Positions 38,686 through 47,755 of a stretch of DNA of 64,000 nucleotides are shown here, piece after piece (position 1 is the first letter of the stretch; every line of letters begins with the position of its first letter). Origin of the DNA: an uncultured Pseudoalteromonas sp. (GTDB lineage: Bacteria > Pseudomonadota > Gammaproteobacteria > Enterobacterales > Alteromonadaceae); the NCBI GenBank assembly GCA_947493455.1, contig CANLRB010000013.1, forward strand, positions 61,921-125,920. Direction: 5' to 3'. The notes beneath the pieces were generated by a model that made no database searches, was not told where the DNA came from, and saw only the letters and a list, made by a program, of their open reading frames with translations. The position numbers and the translations under genes are program-made.

Positions 38686-39291
38686 ATGGAAATAAATACT
38701 TTGAACCGATCGCAACAAAAACGCATGCAAATCATTCAAGCCGCTACGGTATTGTTTATTGAACAAGGGTTTGCCGCAACAAGTATGGATAAAATCGCAA
38801 AACAAGCGGGAGTTTCAAAGCAAACGGTGTACAGTCATTTTAATGACAAAGAAAACTTATTTATTGAAACGATCACTGCATATTGCGAAGCGTCCGATTT
38901 TAACGAAGAATTATTTCATGCAGATGAAACACTAGAGCAAAACCTATTGCGTGTTGCTCGCAGCTTTATTGGCTTAATTTTGTCGGAAGGAGCAAATAAG
39001 GCATATTCGACCTGTGTTGCACATAAAGAGGAATATCCAGAGTTAGGCAAACGATTTTATGAAGTCGGACCGCTACAAGTATGTGCGCAAGTTGAAGCCT
39101 GTATTGAATGTATACGAGAGCGTAAGCTACTCAATATTCCTGATAGCCGCTTTGCGACTATTCAGTTATTGGGCATGGTACAAGGCGATTGGAAAATGCG
39201 CCATGCACTTGGTCAGGCAAAGCCCGGAGACATGCCAAGTGACGCCTACATTCTAGATTGCATTAATCGCTTTATAAAAGCATACAGCTAA
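38686..39291 (+). CDS. TetR/AcrR-family repressor of RND system 2
   Basis: 201 residues. The HTH (about 15-60) contains MDKIAKQAGVSKQTVYSHFNDKENLF, of the AefR/SczA-like TetR group. The ligand domain carries a C-x4-C-type cluster (CAQVEACIECIRE). The gene is divergent from the adaptor-pump operon and has two palindromes in the shared promoter region, so it very likely represses both directions. Confidence 0.9.
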   Translation: MEINTLNRSQQKRMQIIQAATVLFIEQGFAATSMDKIAKQAGVSKQTVYSHFNDKENLFIETITAYCEASDFNEELFHADETLEQNLLRVARSFIGLILSEGANKAYSTCVAHKEEYPELGKRFYEVGPLQVCAQVEACIECIRERKLLNIPDSRFATIQLLGMVQGDWKMRHALGQAKPGDMPSDAYILDCINRFIKAYS

Positions 39292-39317
39292 TACGGTGAC
39301 TATTAATAAAGCCGTTT

Positions 39318-40010
39318 TTAAAATCCGCTGACAAGTTTAAATATGGAGAAAATAGCGGGTAACAAGAGTGGCGTGAGCACCGTACTGAGTATTAAGCTGG
39401 TTGACGCATATGCTCCCATTGCTGCGTTGTATTCAAGTGCGCGGGCTGTGCCAATTGCATGACACGCAACGCCAATTGCAAGCCCTGATGATGCAGAGTT
39501 GAATGATTTAAATAACGTTAATAGCGGAATTGCAATAATGGCTCCAACAATGCCAACACAGATAACGATTACGGCGCTGAGTGGCGCAATGCCACCAAGA
39601 TTCGTTGCAACTGTTATGGCGATAGGGGTGGTGACCGCATTCGGGGCGACAGTCGCGATAAGTTGGTCACTTGCGCCTAGCAAATAAGCCACTGTTATCG
39701 CAACCGTTGATGACGTTATCACGCCGGTACATACGCAAAGCAACACGTTTAAAAAATCTTTTTTTATTGTTTCAAATTCATTGTAAAGCGGAATTGCAAG
39801 GGCGACGATGGCAAGCTCAAGCAAACTTGTAAACGGAACATTCGCTGCTTGATACTGAATATAAGAACCGCCCCCCATATAAAGACCAACAGCAATAACT
39901 AAAATACTCAATAAAATTGGATTAGCAAAAGTTACATTAAGTACTTTTTGTATTTGCTTAAAGACAAAAAATAGCAGCGGGGTTAATAAAAAAAAGAGTA
40001 GCTCAATCAC
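39318..40010 (-). CDS. lrgB: LrgB-family membrane protein
   Basis: 230 residues with about seven membrane helices and the LrgB landmarks GVITSSTVAITVAYLLGAS, PNAVTTPIAI and the GVACHAIGTARALEYNAAMGAYAS block. LrgB/CidB proteins work with LrgA/CidA, control murein hydrolase activity in Gram-positives and are linked to export of pyruvate or glycolate in other groups; the role here is unknown. Its start overlaps the lrgA stop by 8 bases. Confidence 0.9.
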   Translation of the reverse strand: MIELLFFLLTPLLFFVFKQIQKVLNVTFANPILLSILVIAVGLYMGGGSYIQYQAANVPFTSLLELAIVALAIPLYNEFETIKKDFLNVLLCVCTGVITSSTVAITVAYLLGASDQLIATVAPNAVTTPIAITVATNLGGIAPLSAVIVICVGIVGAIIAIPLLTLFKSFNSASSGLAIGVACHAIGTARALEYNAAMGAYASTSLILSTVLTPLLLPAIFSIFKLVSGF

Positions 40011-40374
40011 GTTGGCCCACCTTAAGTTTACTTGCTAGCTGCGACACAACTAAAAGGGTAGACAGTGTTGCAGCGAGTACAGCAGTTAAAATAAGGTATA
40101 AATTAGCTTGAACAAGAACGATATGTTCAACGATGCCCACACCGCTTGGAATAAAGAAAAGTGGAAAATATTTAAGCAGTATATTGCCCGAAGGTGTGAC
40201 CTGTTCTTTTTTAATCCAGCCTCGATTTAGTAAAAAAAACAAGAGTAAAAGGCCGAGTACCGATGCAGGAATGGTGAGTTCAAACAAGGCAACAAGCGCC
40301 TTTGAGACCATTAAGCAACTAAGAATAATGGCCAAACTGACGATTAGTTTTGTAAGTGTACTGATTCTACTCAT
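40003..40374 (-). CDS. lrgA: CidA/LrgA-family holin-like protein
   Basis: 123 residues with four hydrophobic helices, including the family motif ELTIPASVLGLLLLFFLL and YFPLFFIPSGVGI. It is predicted to oligomerise in the inner membrane like a holin. It forms a two-gene operon with lrgB. No LytS/LytR regulator is nearby. Confidence 0.9.
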   Translation of the reverse strand: MSRISTLTKLIVSLAIILSCLMVSKALVALFELTIPASVLGLLLLFFLLNRGWIKKEQVTPSGNILLKYFPLFFIPSGVGIVEHIVLVQANLYLILTAVLAATLSTLLVVSQLASKLKVGQRD

Positions 40375-40425
40375 GCGATTAATTTAGCAAGTTTTAAAGG
40401 TGGGCACTATACCACCTAGGTCGTG

Positions 40426-41229
40426 CTACCACTTTTTACGTGACTTGAAAGGCACTTTTTCATCGCTTAAGTTTCGTTTTACAGCACGTTTTTGATTATG
40501 CCCTACAAGTAGCTTTATTTGACTCCATGTTTCGCGCGCTAGGGCGCGGCGATTAAAAATATTGTAGGTTGTTTGATAAAGTCGTTTATTAGCAGCAAGT
40601 GCATCCGGCGATTGTTGTAGTAATTTTGATAGCAGTAACTCGACTGCGCCGTCAAGATCATCACTCAGTTGCGTGACTAAATTGACGTCGCGAGCCTGCT
40701 CAGCGGAAATTGGCTGAGCGTGATGCGTCAGTAGCAAGCTTTGGTCGATGGGCAACAAACTAGAAACCATGGTGCTTGCGCCCATATCAGGGGTTAACCC
40801 CCACTTGGTTTCCATAATTGCAATTTCGGCATCGTTTAATGCAATGCGAAAATCCGCACCAAGTATCAGTTGTGTACCACCGCCGTAACAGCGCCCGTGT
40901 ATTTTGGCGATAACAGGGATAGGAAGTTGCTGCCATCCAAGTACGACTCGCTGAGCCAAATTAGCATTTCCGGGTAACCACTTAAAAAGCAGTTTTAGCA
41001 TCTGTATCGGGTGGCGGCTGATCCCTTTCACATCGAGCCCAGTGCAAAAATCACTTCCTTTGCCATCAATGATTACTGCTCTTAAATCTCGATTCTTTTT
41101 AATGCGTTTTATTACTTGGTCTATTTCGACGAACGATTGGTACGTTAAAGAATTGAGTTTATCAGGACGGTTTAAACTGACATAAGCAATATGGTTTGTG
41201 ATTGTAAATGCAAGGGTTTGATAACTCAT
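40426..41229 (-). CDS. Enoyl-CoA hydratase/isomerase (crotonase) family protein
   Basis: 267 residues with the crotonase fold. The oxyanion-hole segments are visible as GKGSDFCTGLDVKGI and HGRCYGGGTQLILGADFRIA. Members act on CoA thioesters as hydratases, isomerases or dehalogenases; the precise reaction cannot be told here. The region where classical hydratases have their second catalytic Glu reads METKWGLTPDMGAS, which matches crotonase-like proteins with a single acid. The gene is monocistronic, not part of a fatty-acid operon. Confidence 0.85.
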   Translation of the reverse strand: MSYQTLAFTITNHIAYVSLNRPDKLNSLTYQSFVEIDQVIKRIKKNRDLRAVIIDGKGSDFCTGLDVKGISRHPIQMLKLLFKWLPGNANLAQRVVLGWQQLPIPVIAKIHGRCYGGGTQLILGADFRIALNDAEIAIMETKWGLTPDMGASTMVSSLLPIDQSLLLTHHAQPISAEQARDVNLVTQLSDDLDGAVELLLSKLLQQSPDALAANKRLYQTTYNIFNRRALARETWSQIKLLVGHNQKRAVKRNLSDEKVPFKSRKKW

Positions 41230-41535
41230 CGGAGCAGTACTCTTTTTGTTTTAGCCTAAATGGCCGCCACGCAAATGTAAAGAGTGTTTCATATTACGTT
41301 CAGTTTGTAGCTGGTAAATTATTCCTCGTTATAGCGTCGTCTGATGTCTGCCTAAGTGCTGCTGCCATGGCGTTTAAGTTTGAAAAGATTTTGTGAAACA
41401 AGAAGATAAATCAATAGATTTTGACTTTTTTTACGCTATATACATTACTTTATTGAGAAGACATATTACTATGAATACAAATAAGTGCAGATATTTTCGG
41501 TTCAAGGTCATCGAACCAAGATTAGGGAATAGATA
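41230..41535. other. Gap between the crotonase gene and RND system 3
   Basis: These 306 bases carry the promoters of two divergent genes. A TTGACT box at 41421 is a possible -35 element of the pump operon, but no good -10 follows at standard spacing. No TetR-type palindrome like those of the other two pumps was seen. The only open frame of note is the 21-codon leader ORF at 41471-41536. Confidence 0.5.
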
Positions 41536-41536
41536 A
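41471..41536 (+). CDS. Possible 21-codon leader ORF of RND system 3
   Basis: ATG at 41471 opens a 21-codon frame whose TAA stop shares its last base with the adaptor ATG (TAATG). The peptide is basic (KCRYFRFK, then EPRLGNR). A weak GAGAAG lies about 11 bases before its start. A short frame ending exactly on the next start is the form taken by coupled or attenuating leader peptides. It may also be chance. Confidence 0.35.
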   Translation: MNTNKCRYFRFKVIEPRLGNR

Positions 41537-42717
41537 TGAAAAACATGATGAGTCGTAAAATTAACAAATCTTTGATTACAGCTGTCTCACTGTCGGTATT
41601 GCTATCAGCCTGCGGACAACCTGAACAAAGCCAGCAAAAAATGCCCGCTCCGGCCGTATCAGTGTACAACATTGCCAGTGACCAAGTTGGTAACTATCGC
41701 GAGTTTGTTGCTCGAACACAGGCGTCACAACAGGCAGAACTTGTGGCACGAGTTCAAGGTGAGTTGATTGAGCGTACTTTTACCGAAGGTTCAACGGTGA
41801 AAAAAGGCGACTTATTATTAAAAATTGACCCGACCGCTTATGTAGCGAGTGTGTCGCAAGCTAAAGCTGATCTTAAATCGAAAGTCGCCGGTGCCGATGG
41901 CGCTGCGCGCGATTTAAAACGTGGCAAAGAAGTTGCGGCGCAAGGATTTATTTCGCAATCTGATCTCGACAAGTTGACAACTAACGCAGCGCAAACCGCA
42001 GCAGCAGTTAAAGCGGCGGAAGCAACGTTAGAAAAAGCGGAACTCGATTTAAGCTATACCGCGATTCATGCGCCATTTTCAGGCGAAATAGGTAAAGTAA
42101 ATTATGATGTTGGTAATGTTGTGAGTGGGCAAAGTGGCCCGTTGGCAACACTCACTGCAATTGACCCGATTTATGTTAGTTTTCAAGTAGAAGAAGCTGA
42201 TTACATCAGCTATTTGCAAGAACACAAAAACGATAAAGACCCAGCCAATGTGCCAATGGAACTCACATTACGCCTGCCAAATAATACCCAATATGATAAA
42301 AAAGGCGAGTTTGATTTTGCCGATACCAAAATTGACCACAGTACCGGCACTGTTGAGCTGCGAGCTCGATTTGCCAACCCTGACGGCATTGTATTACCGG
42401 GTCTTTTTGTAAATCTAATTGCTGAAAGTAAAGCAAAACGTAGTATGGCGTTAATTCCGCAGGCCGCGGTGCAAGAAAACCAGCAAGGCAAATTTGTACT
42501 GGTTGTAAACGCTGAAAATAAAGTCGTCACGCGCCATGTTCAACTAGGTCGTCGTATTAATGCGATGTGGGTGGTTGATTCAGGTCTTGAAGCCGGTGAG
42601 CGTATTATTATTGAAGGTCTGCAGAAAGTACGTGCCGGTGTTGAAGTGCAACCTATTAGTAAAACAGTGAACCCGCTTACCGGTGTTATTTCAGACCAAG
42701 CGAAAGAGGGTGCATAA
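41536..42717 (+). CDS. RND periplasmic adaptor lipoprotein (AcrA/MexA-like, system 3)
   Basis: 393 residues with a lipobox (VLLSACGQ) near residue 26, so it is anchored to the inner membrane by lipid like AcrA. Lipoyl halves are EGSTVKKGDLLLKIDPTAY and IHAPFSGEIGKVNYDVGNVVSG, around a hairpin. The barrel includes VELRARFANPDGIVLPGLFVN, strongly AcrA/MexA-like. Its stop and the pump start are one base apart (TAAATG). No regulator lies next to it. Confidence 0.94.
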   Translation: MKNMMSRKINKSLITAVSLSVLLSACGQPEQSQQKMPAPAVSVYNIASDQVGNYREFVARTQASQQAELVARVQGELIERTFTEGSTVKKGDLLLKIDPTAYVASVSQAKADLKSKVAGADGAARDLKRGKEVAAQGFISQSDLDKLTTNAAQTAAAVKAAEATLEKAELDLSYTAIHAPFSGEIGKVNYDVGNVVSGQSGPLATLTAIDPIYVSFQVEEADYISYLQEHKNDKDPANVPMELTLRLPNNTQYDKKGEFDFADTKIDHSTGTVELRARFANPDGIVLPGLFVNLIAESKAKRSMALIPQAAVQENQQGKFVLVVNAENKVVTRHVQLGRRINAMWVVDSGLEAGERIIIEGLQKVRAGVEVQPISKTVNPLTGVISDQAKEGA

Positions 42718-45700
42718 ATGATTAGTGCAACCTTTATATCAAGACCCAAATTTGCACTGGTCATTTCGATTGTAATTACCCTTGCGGGTTTAATTGCAAT
42801 GTCGTTATTGCCGGTGAATATGTATCCGCAAATTACCCCGCCGCAGGTTCAAATTACTGCGATTTATCCCGGCGCTAGTGCTCAAGTTGTTGAAGAAGCA
42901 GTTATTCGGCCAATAGAAGAGCAGGTTAACGGCGTTGAAGATATGATGTATATCGAGTCAACGGCAGCGAATAACGGCACCGCGACCATTACCGTTTACT
43001 TTAAAGTAGGCACTGACGGTGACATGGCACAGGTTAACGTACAAAACCGTGTGGCTCTTGCTGAAAGTGGTTTACCTGAAGAGGTTAAACGCCAAGGTGT
43101 GAGCGTTAAAAAGCAATCTAGTAACATGTTGATGGGCATCACCCTTTACTCAGATAAAGAAAATCTCGACGATATTTTCTTGAGTAACTATGCAACTAAT
43201 TACCTGACCGAACCACTTGGCCGTATTAAAGGTGTTGCATCCGCTGCTGTAATGGGTGAAAAAACCTATTCAATGCGAATTTGGTTAAACCCGAAACGTA
43301 TGGCGTCATTGAATGTGACGGTTGCTGAAGTACAAAATGCACTGAGAGAGCAAAACTTAATTGTGGCGGCCGGTAAATTGGGTGCCAGCCCGTCGTTACC
43401 TAATCAGCAATTTGAGTATTCGATTCAAGCGAGAGGACGTTTAAAAACCCCTGAAGAATTTGGTAAAACCATTATTCGCGCCCGCAGCGACGGCAACTTT
43501 GTACGTTTATCTGATATTGGTCGTATTGAACTTGGTTCTCAAGACTACGGTTTTTCAGCCAAACTCAATGGCGATGACACTGCATTTTTAGTGATATATC
43601 AATTGACTGACGCCAATGCAACACAGGTTGCGGCGGATGTAAAAGCGATGATGGCAGAACTGTCAGAACGTTTCCCTGATGGACTACATTACTCGGTTCC
43701 GTTTGATACAACCGACTTTATTGAGCGCTCGGTAGAAGAAGTCATCGTGACCTTATTCCAAGCGGTTGCCTTAGTAATCTTAGTGGTGTTCTTATTTTTA
43801 CAAAACTGGCGTGCGACGTTAATTCCGTCGGTAGCAATTCCAGTGTCGTTGGTGGGTACCTTTGCCTTCATGCTATTAATGGGTTATTCAATCAACACCA
43901 TTACTTTGTTTGGCTTAGTACTTGCGATAGGTATTGTGGTGGACGATGCCATTATCGTGATTGAGAACGTAGAGCGCATATTAAAAGAAGAGCAACTACC
44001 GATTAAAGAAGCCGTTGCAAAAGCAATGAAGCAAGTCTCTGGGCCAATTGTCGCTACCACCTTGGTACTGCTTGCGGTATTTGTGCCCGTTGGCTTTATG
44101 CCAGGCATTACTGGTGAGTTGTACAAACAGTTTTCGGTTACCATTTCATTTGCTGTATTAATTTCATCGCTTAATGCCTTGACCTTGAGCCCAGCGCTTT
44201 GCGTATTGTTGCTTAATGTAAAAGTAATGAAGCCGATTTCATGGTTGGCTCCGTTTGAAAGCTTAATTTCGAAAATGACGGGTAAATACACCGGCGCTGT
44301 TAACTTTATTTTAAAGCGCAGTGCCCGCGTTGGTCTATTTGCTGTGGTACTTTTTGCCGCGACAGGTTGGCTTACTAAAGCAGTACCAACGGCGTTTGTA
44401 CCAGGTGAAGACCAAGGTTATTTATTTGTTGATGTGCAATTACCAGATGCAGCTTCGACTGTGCGCACCGAAAAAGTAATGGCCAAGATAAATGAAGTTA
44501 TCAAAAATGACCCAGCCGTGACCGATTTTATTGCCGTATCAGGTACCTCTTTGCTTGGTGGTCCTGGTTCAAATAATGGTTTAGGTATCATAATTTTAAA
44601 AGACTGGGATGAACGCACTGCACCAGAGCTTGGTTTGCGTCAGGTGATCCCGCGTATTATGGGGCAGTTGTGGACCATGCCAGATGCGCAAATTATGGTA
44701 TTTAATCCACCGCCAATCCCAGGGCTTGGCAATAGTTCAGGTTTTGAATTTAAGCTACAAGACAGTGAGGGGCGTTCGCCATCGGAGCTGGCACAAGTTA
44801 TGAACGGCCTTATTTATGAGGCAAATCAGCGCCCTGAATTAACCCGAGTATTTAGTACCTTTAGAGCGAATGTACCTCAGTACTTTTTAGAAGTTGATCG
44901 TGATAAAGCAAAAGCCCAAGGGGTTGCGTTAAGTGATATTTTTGTCACCTTACAAGCGCAGCTTGGTTCATTGTATGTGAACGACTTTAGCCAATTTGGC
45001 CGTACGTATCGGGTAATGATCCAAGCGGAAACTCAATATCGAAAAGAGCCATCTGATCTCAGCCATTACTATGTACGTAACGCTGATGGCAATATGGTAC
45101 CACTGACGACGCTTGCTAAATTAGAGCCAATTCTAGGTGCAACCAGCATTGGTCACTTTAACTTGTATCGCAGCGCGAGCATTACAGGGCAAGCAGCACC
45201 GGGTTATTCAAGTGGTCAGGCGATTGCAGTGATGGAAGAGTTGGCGAGTCAATTGCCATCAGGCTATATTTTTGAATGGGCAGGGCAGTCAAAACAAGAG
45301 CTTGAAGCGGGTAACCTGGCACCAGTGTTATTTGCGCTTGCCATTGTTTTTGTTTACTTATTCCTTGTTGCACAATATGAAAGCTGGACTATTCCATTTT
45401 CAGTTATCGCTGCGGTACCGCTTGCGATATTAGGCGCAATGTCAGCACTTTATGCGGTGGGTATGGCCAATAATATTTATGCGCAAGTGGGCTTAATCTT
45501 GCTGATTGGTCTGTCGACCAAAACCGCGATTCTCATTGTTGAATTTGCCATGGAGCAGCGCGCCGCGGGATATTCGATATTTGAATCGGCCCTCAATGCC
45601 GCAAGACTGCGTTTTAGAGCCGTATTGATGACAGCCCTTTCGTTTGTCCTAGGCGTACTACCGTTAGTATTTGCCTCAGGTGCCGGTGCGGGAAGTCGTG

Positions 45701-45828
45701 TCTCGTTAGGTTTGACTGTATTAGCGGGTATGTTATCAGCCACTATTTTAGGCACAATTCTGATACCGCTGTTTTACAGCTTGATCCAACGCATGCGCGA
45801 AAAGGTCAAAGGTACCAGCGCAGAGTAA
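42718..45828 (+). CDS. Multidrug RND pump, AcrB/MexB-type (system 3)
   Basis: 1036 residues, close to AcrB. TM1 begins SATFISRPKFALVISIVITLAGL, followed by the porter motif PVNMYPQITPPQVQITAIYPGASA. The relay helix keeps the double Asp (LAIGIVVDDAIIVIENVERIL), as in AcrB 407/408, and the second-half relay Lys helix reads GLSTKTAILIVEFAME. It should export hydrophobic drugs, dyes or bile-salt-like compounds through a TolC channel encoded elsewhere. Of the three pumps in this window it is the only true HAE-1 type. Confidence 0.96.
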   Translation: MISATFISRPKFALVISIVITLAGLIAMSLLPVNMYPQITPPQVQITAIYPGASAQVVEEAVIRPIEEQVNGVEDMMYIESTAANNGTATITVYFKVGTDGDMAQVNVQNRVALAESGLPEEVKRQGVSVKKQSSNMLMGITLYSDKENLDDIFLSNYATNYLTEPLGRIKGVASAAVMGEKTYSMRIWLNPKRMASLNVTVAEVQNALREQNLIVAAGKLGASPSLPNQQFEYSIQARGRLKTPEEFGKTIIRARSDGNFVRLSDIGRIELGSQDYGFSAKLNGDDTAFLVIYQLTDANATQVAADVKAMMAELSERFPDGLHYSVPFDTTDFIERSVEEVIVTLFQAVALVILVVFLFLQNWRATLIPSVAIPVSLVGTFAFMLLMGYSINTITLFGLVLAIGIVVDDAIIVIENVERILKEEQLPIKEAVAKAMKQVSGPIVATTLVLLAVFVPVGFMPGITGELYKQFSVTISFAVLISSLNALTLSPALCVLLLNVKVMKPISWLAPFESLISKMTGKYTGAVNFILKRSARVGLFAVVLFAATGWLTKAVPTAFVPGEDQGYLFVDVQLPDAASTVRTEKVMAKINEVIKNDPAVTDFIAVSGTSLLGGPGSNNGLGIIILKDWDERTAPELGLRQVIPRIMGQLWTMPDAQIMVFNPPPIPGLGNSSGFEFKLQDSEGRSPSELAQVMNGLIYEANQRPELTRVFSTFRANVPQYFLEVDRDKAKAQGVALSDIFVTLQAQLGSLYVNDFSQFGRTYRVMIQAETQYRKEPSDLSHYYVRNADGNMVPLTTLAKLEPILGATSIGHFNLYRSASITGQAAPGYSSGQAIAVMEELASQLPSGYIFEWAGQSKQELEAGNLAPVLFALAIVFVYLFLVAQYESWTIPFSVIAAVPLAILGAMSALYAVGMANNIYAQVGLILLIGLSTKTAILIVEFAMEQRAAGYSIFESALNAARLRFRAVLMTALSFVLGVLPLVFASGAGAGSRVSLGLTVLAGMLSATILGTILIPLFYSLIQRMREKVKGTSAE

Positions 45829-45833
45829 ATGTT

Positions 45834-45862
45834 AAAAAACGACGCGAAAGCGTCGTTTTTTT
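45834..45862 (+). terminator. Terminator of RND system 3
   Basis: ACGACGC-GAAA-GCGTCGT hairpin with a stable GAAA tetraloop and a seven-base T-run. Confidence 0.92.
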
Positions 45863-45937
45863 GTAATTATCTACTGCGAGTCATTCACTTTGTTTGTTAC
45901 AATCGGCCTATTACAGTCATTTTATGAGAAGCAAGTT

Positions 45938-46261
45938 ATGACTAACCCAGCTCATTTATGGACAATCGAAGAAGCAACAAGCAATGCGTACGAAGTCTTC
46001 TTAGAATTGGCCCCAGATAATTTATCAGAACAAGATATTGTTGATTTTAACCAACATAGAGAAGATTTGGGATTTATTGAAGAAAGCGATCCTGATGACA
46101 GTTGGCACGAATTCGTAGAGTTTGAAATAGAACCAGAACTTTATATTCAAGTTATTGTCGGTTTAGAATTTGAAAATCAAGATATCGAATTTGCACGTAT
46201 TTTGATTAGCCGAGAAAAAGATGCACCCTTTGTGCATGTGATTTGGAAGTCACAAATGTAA
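45938..46261 (+). CDS. yciU: DUF440 family protein YciU (putative dsDNA mimic)
   Basis: 107 residues, very acidic. It matches the YciU/HI1450 family: AYEVFLELAPDNLSEQDI, then DPDDSWHEFVEFEIEP, and the closing FARILISREKDAPFVHVIWK. HI1450 was proposed from structure to mimic double-stranded DNA and bind HU-type proteins; this is not firmly established. The start at 45938 matches the family's length; the longer frame upstream adds residues without family support. Confidence 0.88.
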   Translation: MTNPAHLWTIEEATSNAYEVFLELAPDNLSEQDIVDFNQHREDLGFIEESDPDDSWHEFVEFEIEPELYIQVIVGLEFENQDIEFARILISREKDAPFVHVIWKSQM

Positions 46262-46340
46262 TTTTGTTGTCTGTTGACTCGCCAAAAGTTAGCAGACGAT
46301 ACCTTAGATTAATATTAGCTCTGTGAGGATGAGTTTTGTA

Positions 46341-47129
46341 ATGCGGTACGTGGTAGCAATATTTTTGCTGTTGGCACATTTTTATACATATGCGAATGAC
46401 CCCTTTGAAGACTTTTATAAATATGGCGAAATAGAAGACAAAGAGTGGCAAAAAGCGCAGCTAGATAGACTTTTTTACGGCGATGTAGAGCTTGGCTTTA
46501 TTGTCACCACAGGCAACACCAATTCGAGCAGCGCAAAAATAAAAGCGAATCTCTATCAAGATTTTGAAAAATGGCGCAATCAGCTAAAGTTTGACACTCT
46601 CGTGAAGCGTGATCGCTTTGACGACAACGATTCGTCGGTATCTGCTGCACGCAGTTATGTGTCATTGCAAAGTAATTATGATGTTGGAGAGCAAAATGCA
46701 TCGTTTTTTGTCTTCACTGATTATGAATATGACCGCTTTAACGGTATTGAACACCAAGCAAGTTTAGTATCTGGTTACGGTAATCGATTGTTTGACAACG
46801 TTAAAAATATTGTCGATTTTGATATTGGACCCGGTATCAATTATCAAGTGAACGAGGCAGGGGAGTCAGATATTGGTTACTTGCTGCGTGTTGCACTGCA
46901 GTGGGAGCGACTTGTATCAAAGCGCACACGCTTTAATCAAAACGTTAGTATTGAGCAATCGCTATCGGGGTTAAACTCGCGCTTTAAATTAGAAACCTCA
47001 CTGGTGAGTGAAATAAGTGGTGATTTGTCTCTTAAATTCTCGTATTTATACCGCTACAATACCCAACCTGAAGCCGATAAACGGCACTATGATGGTGAAA
47101 CTAGCGCCACCTTTGTTTACCAATTTTAA
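46341..47129 (+). CDS. DUF481 outer-membrane protein
   Basis: About 262 residues with a signal peptide (RYVVAIFLLLAHFYTYA). The body is rich in alternating beta-strands, opening with GDVELGFIVTTGNTNSSSAK, a DUF481 hallmark, and closing FVYQF with a terminal aromatic residue as outer-membrane barrels do. The family includes YdiY, called salt-induced in some species; the function is unproven. Start chosen at 46341 since the GAGG at 46325 is too close to the ATG at 46329; a GTG at 46323 is also in frame. Confidence 0.85.
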   Translation: MRYVVAIFLLLAHFYTYANDPFEDFYKYGEIEDKEWQKAQLDRLFYGDVELGFIVTTGNTNSSSAKIKANLYQDFEKWRNQLKFDTLVKRDRFDDNDSSVSAARSYVSLQSNYDVGEQNASFFVFTDYEYDRFNGIEHQASLVSGYGNRLFDNVKNIVDFDIGPGINYQVNEAGESDIGYLLRVALQWERLVSKRTRFNQNVSIEQSLSGLNSRFKLETSLVSEISGDLSLKFSYLYRYNTQPEADKRHYDGETSATFVYQF

Positions 47130-47140
47130 AAGACGTCATT

Positions 47141-47581
47141 ATGATTTATAAACACACACAATTTGCCTATGCGATTTGGGCTATTCTCTCATGGGTATTT
47201 GGCTTTACATTGCTGGCAATTTTCCTGATGGGGCCGATTACCGCATTAATTATTTTTGCTGCCGTAGTCGTACTTGTGGGTGTTTTATTTCATTCAATGA
47301 CCGTCAAAGTTACAGATTCAGAAATCCTGTTTGGCTTTGCCTTTGGCTGGTTTGGTGGGCGTATTCCACTGCAGCAAATAAGCGAAGCAAAAGCCGTTAC
47401 TAATTCATGGCGTCACGGCATTGGCATGCGCATTACCCACGATGGTTGGGTATATAGCGTGTCAGGCTTTAAAGCGGTTCAAATCACATTGCAAGACGGC
47501 ACTGCATATCGCTTAGGTACCAACGACCAAGCTGGGCTTATCTCGGCGTTACAGTCAACAAAAGTGAATGTTGTGGAATAG
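47141..47581 (+). CDS. Small membrane protein with bacterial PH-like domain
   Basis: 146 residues. Two adjacent membrane helices (about 9-30 and 32-52) are followed by a soluble beta-rich domain: MTVKVTDSEILFGFAFGWFGGRIPLQQI, SGFKAVQITLQDGTAYRLGTND. That pattern fits bacterial PH-like domains (YdbT/DUF304-like), which sit at membranes with unknown roles. It lies 11 bases after the DUF481 gene on the same strand and probably shares its transcript. I cannot give a function. Confidence 0.7.
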   Translation: MIYKHTQFAYAIWAILSWVFGFTLLAIFLMGPITALIIFAAVVVLVGVLFHSMTVKVTDSEILFGFAFGWFGGRIPLQQISEAKAVTNSWRHGIGMRITHDGWVYSVSGFKAVQITLQDGTAYRLGTNDQAGLISALQSTKVNVVE

Positions 47582-47700
47582 ATTATTCAAGTGTTTTTTG
47601 GCTGATAACTCGACGTGTGTATTTGTAGTTTAGGGATTAGAACAATAGCTTAAATTCACAATGCACGAATAGGGGCGGGACAGCGGGCAGCACGTTAGTT

Positions 47701-47738
47701 GCTCATTTGACGTTCTATAGATATAACGCCAAATGAGC
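47701..47738. terminator. Long imperfect hairpin between convergent genes
   Basis: GCTCATTTG and CAAATGAGC pair, extended inside by CGTT/AACG with one mismatched base on each side. It lies between the bPH-like gene and the convergent S9 peptidase gene. No T-run follows, so termination is uncertain. Confidence 0.45.
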
Positions 47739-47755
47739 ATGCACTTAGTAAAGTG

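Noticed and set aside
41208-41396. 62-codon frame upstream of RND system 3
   Set aside because: It begins inside the crotonase gene, has no ribosome-binding site and no family resemblance.
47600-47706. ATAAC ... CACGTTAGTTG stretch resembling attC ends
   Set aside because: The outer AAC/GTT letters fit, but the inner boxes do not pair and the spacing is irregular; no cassette gene is attached.
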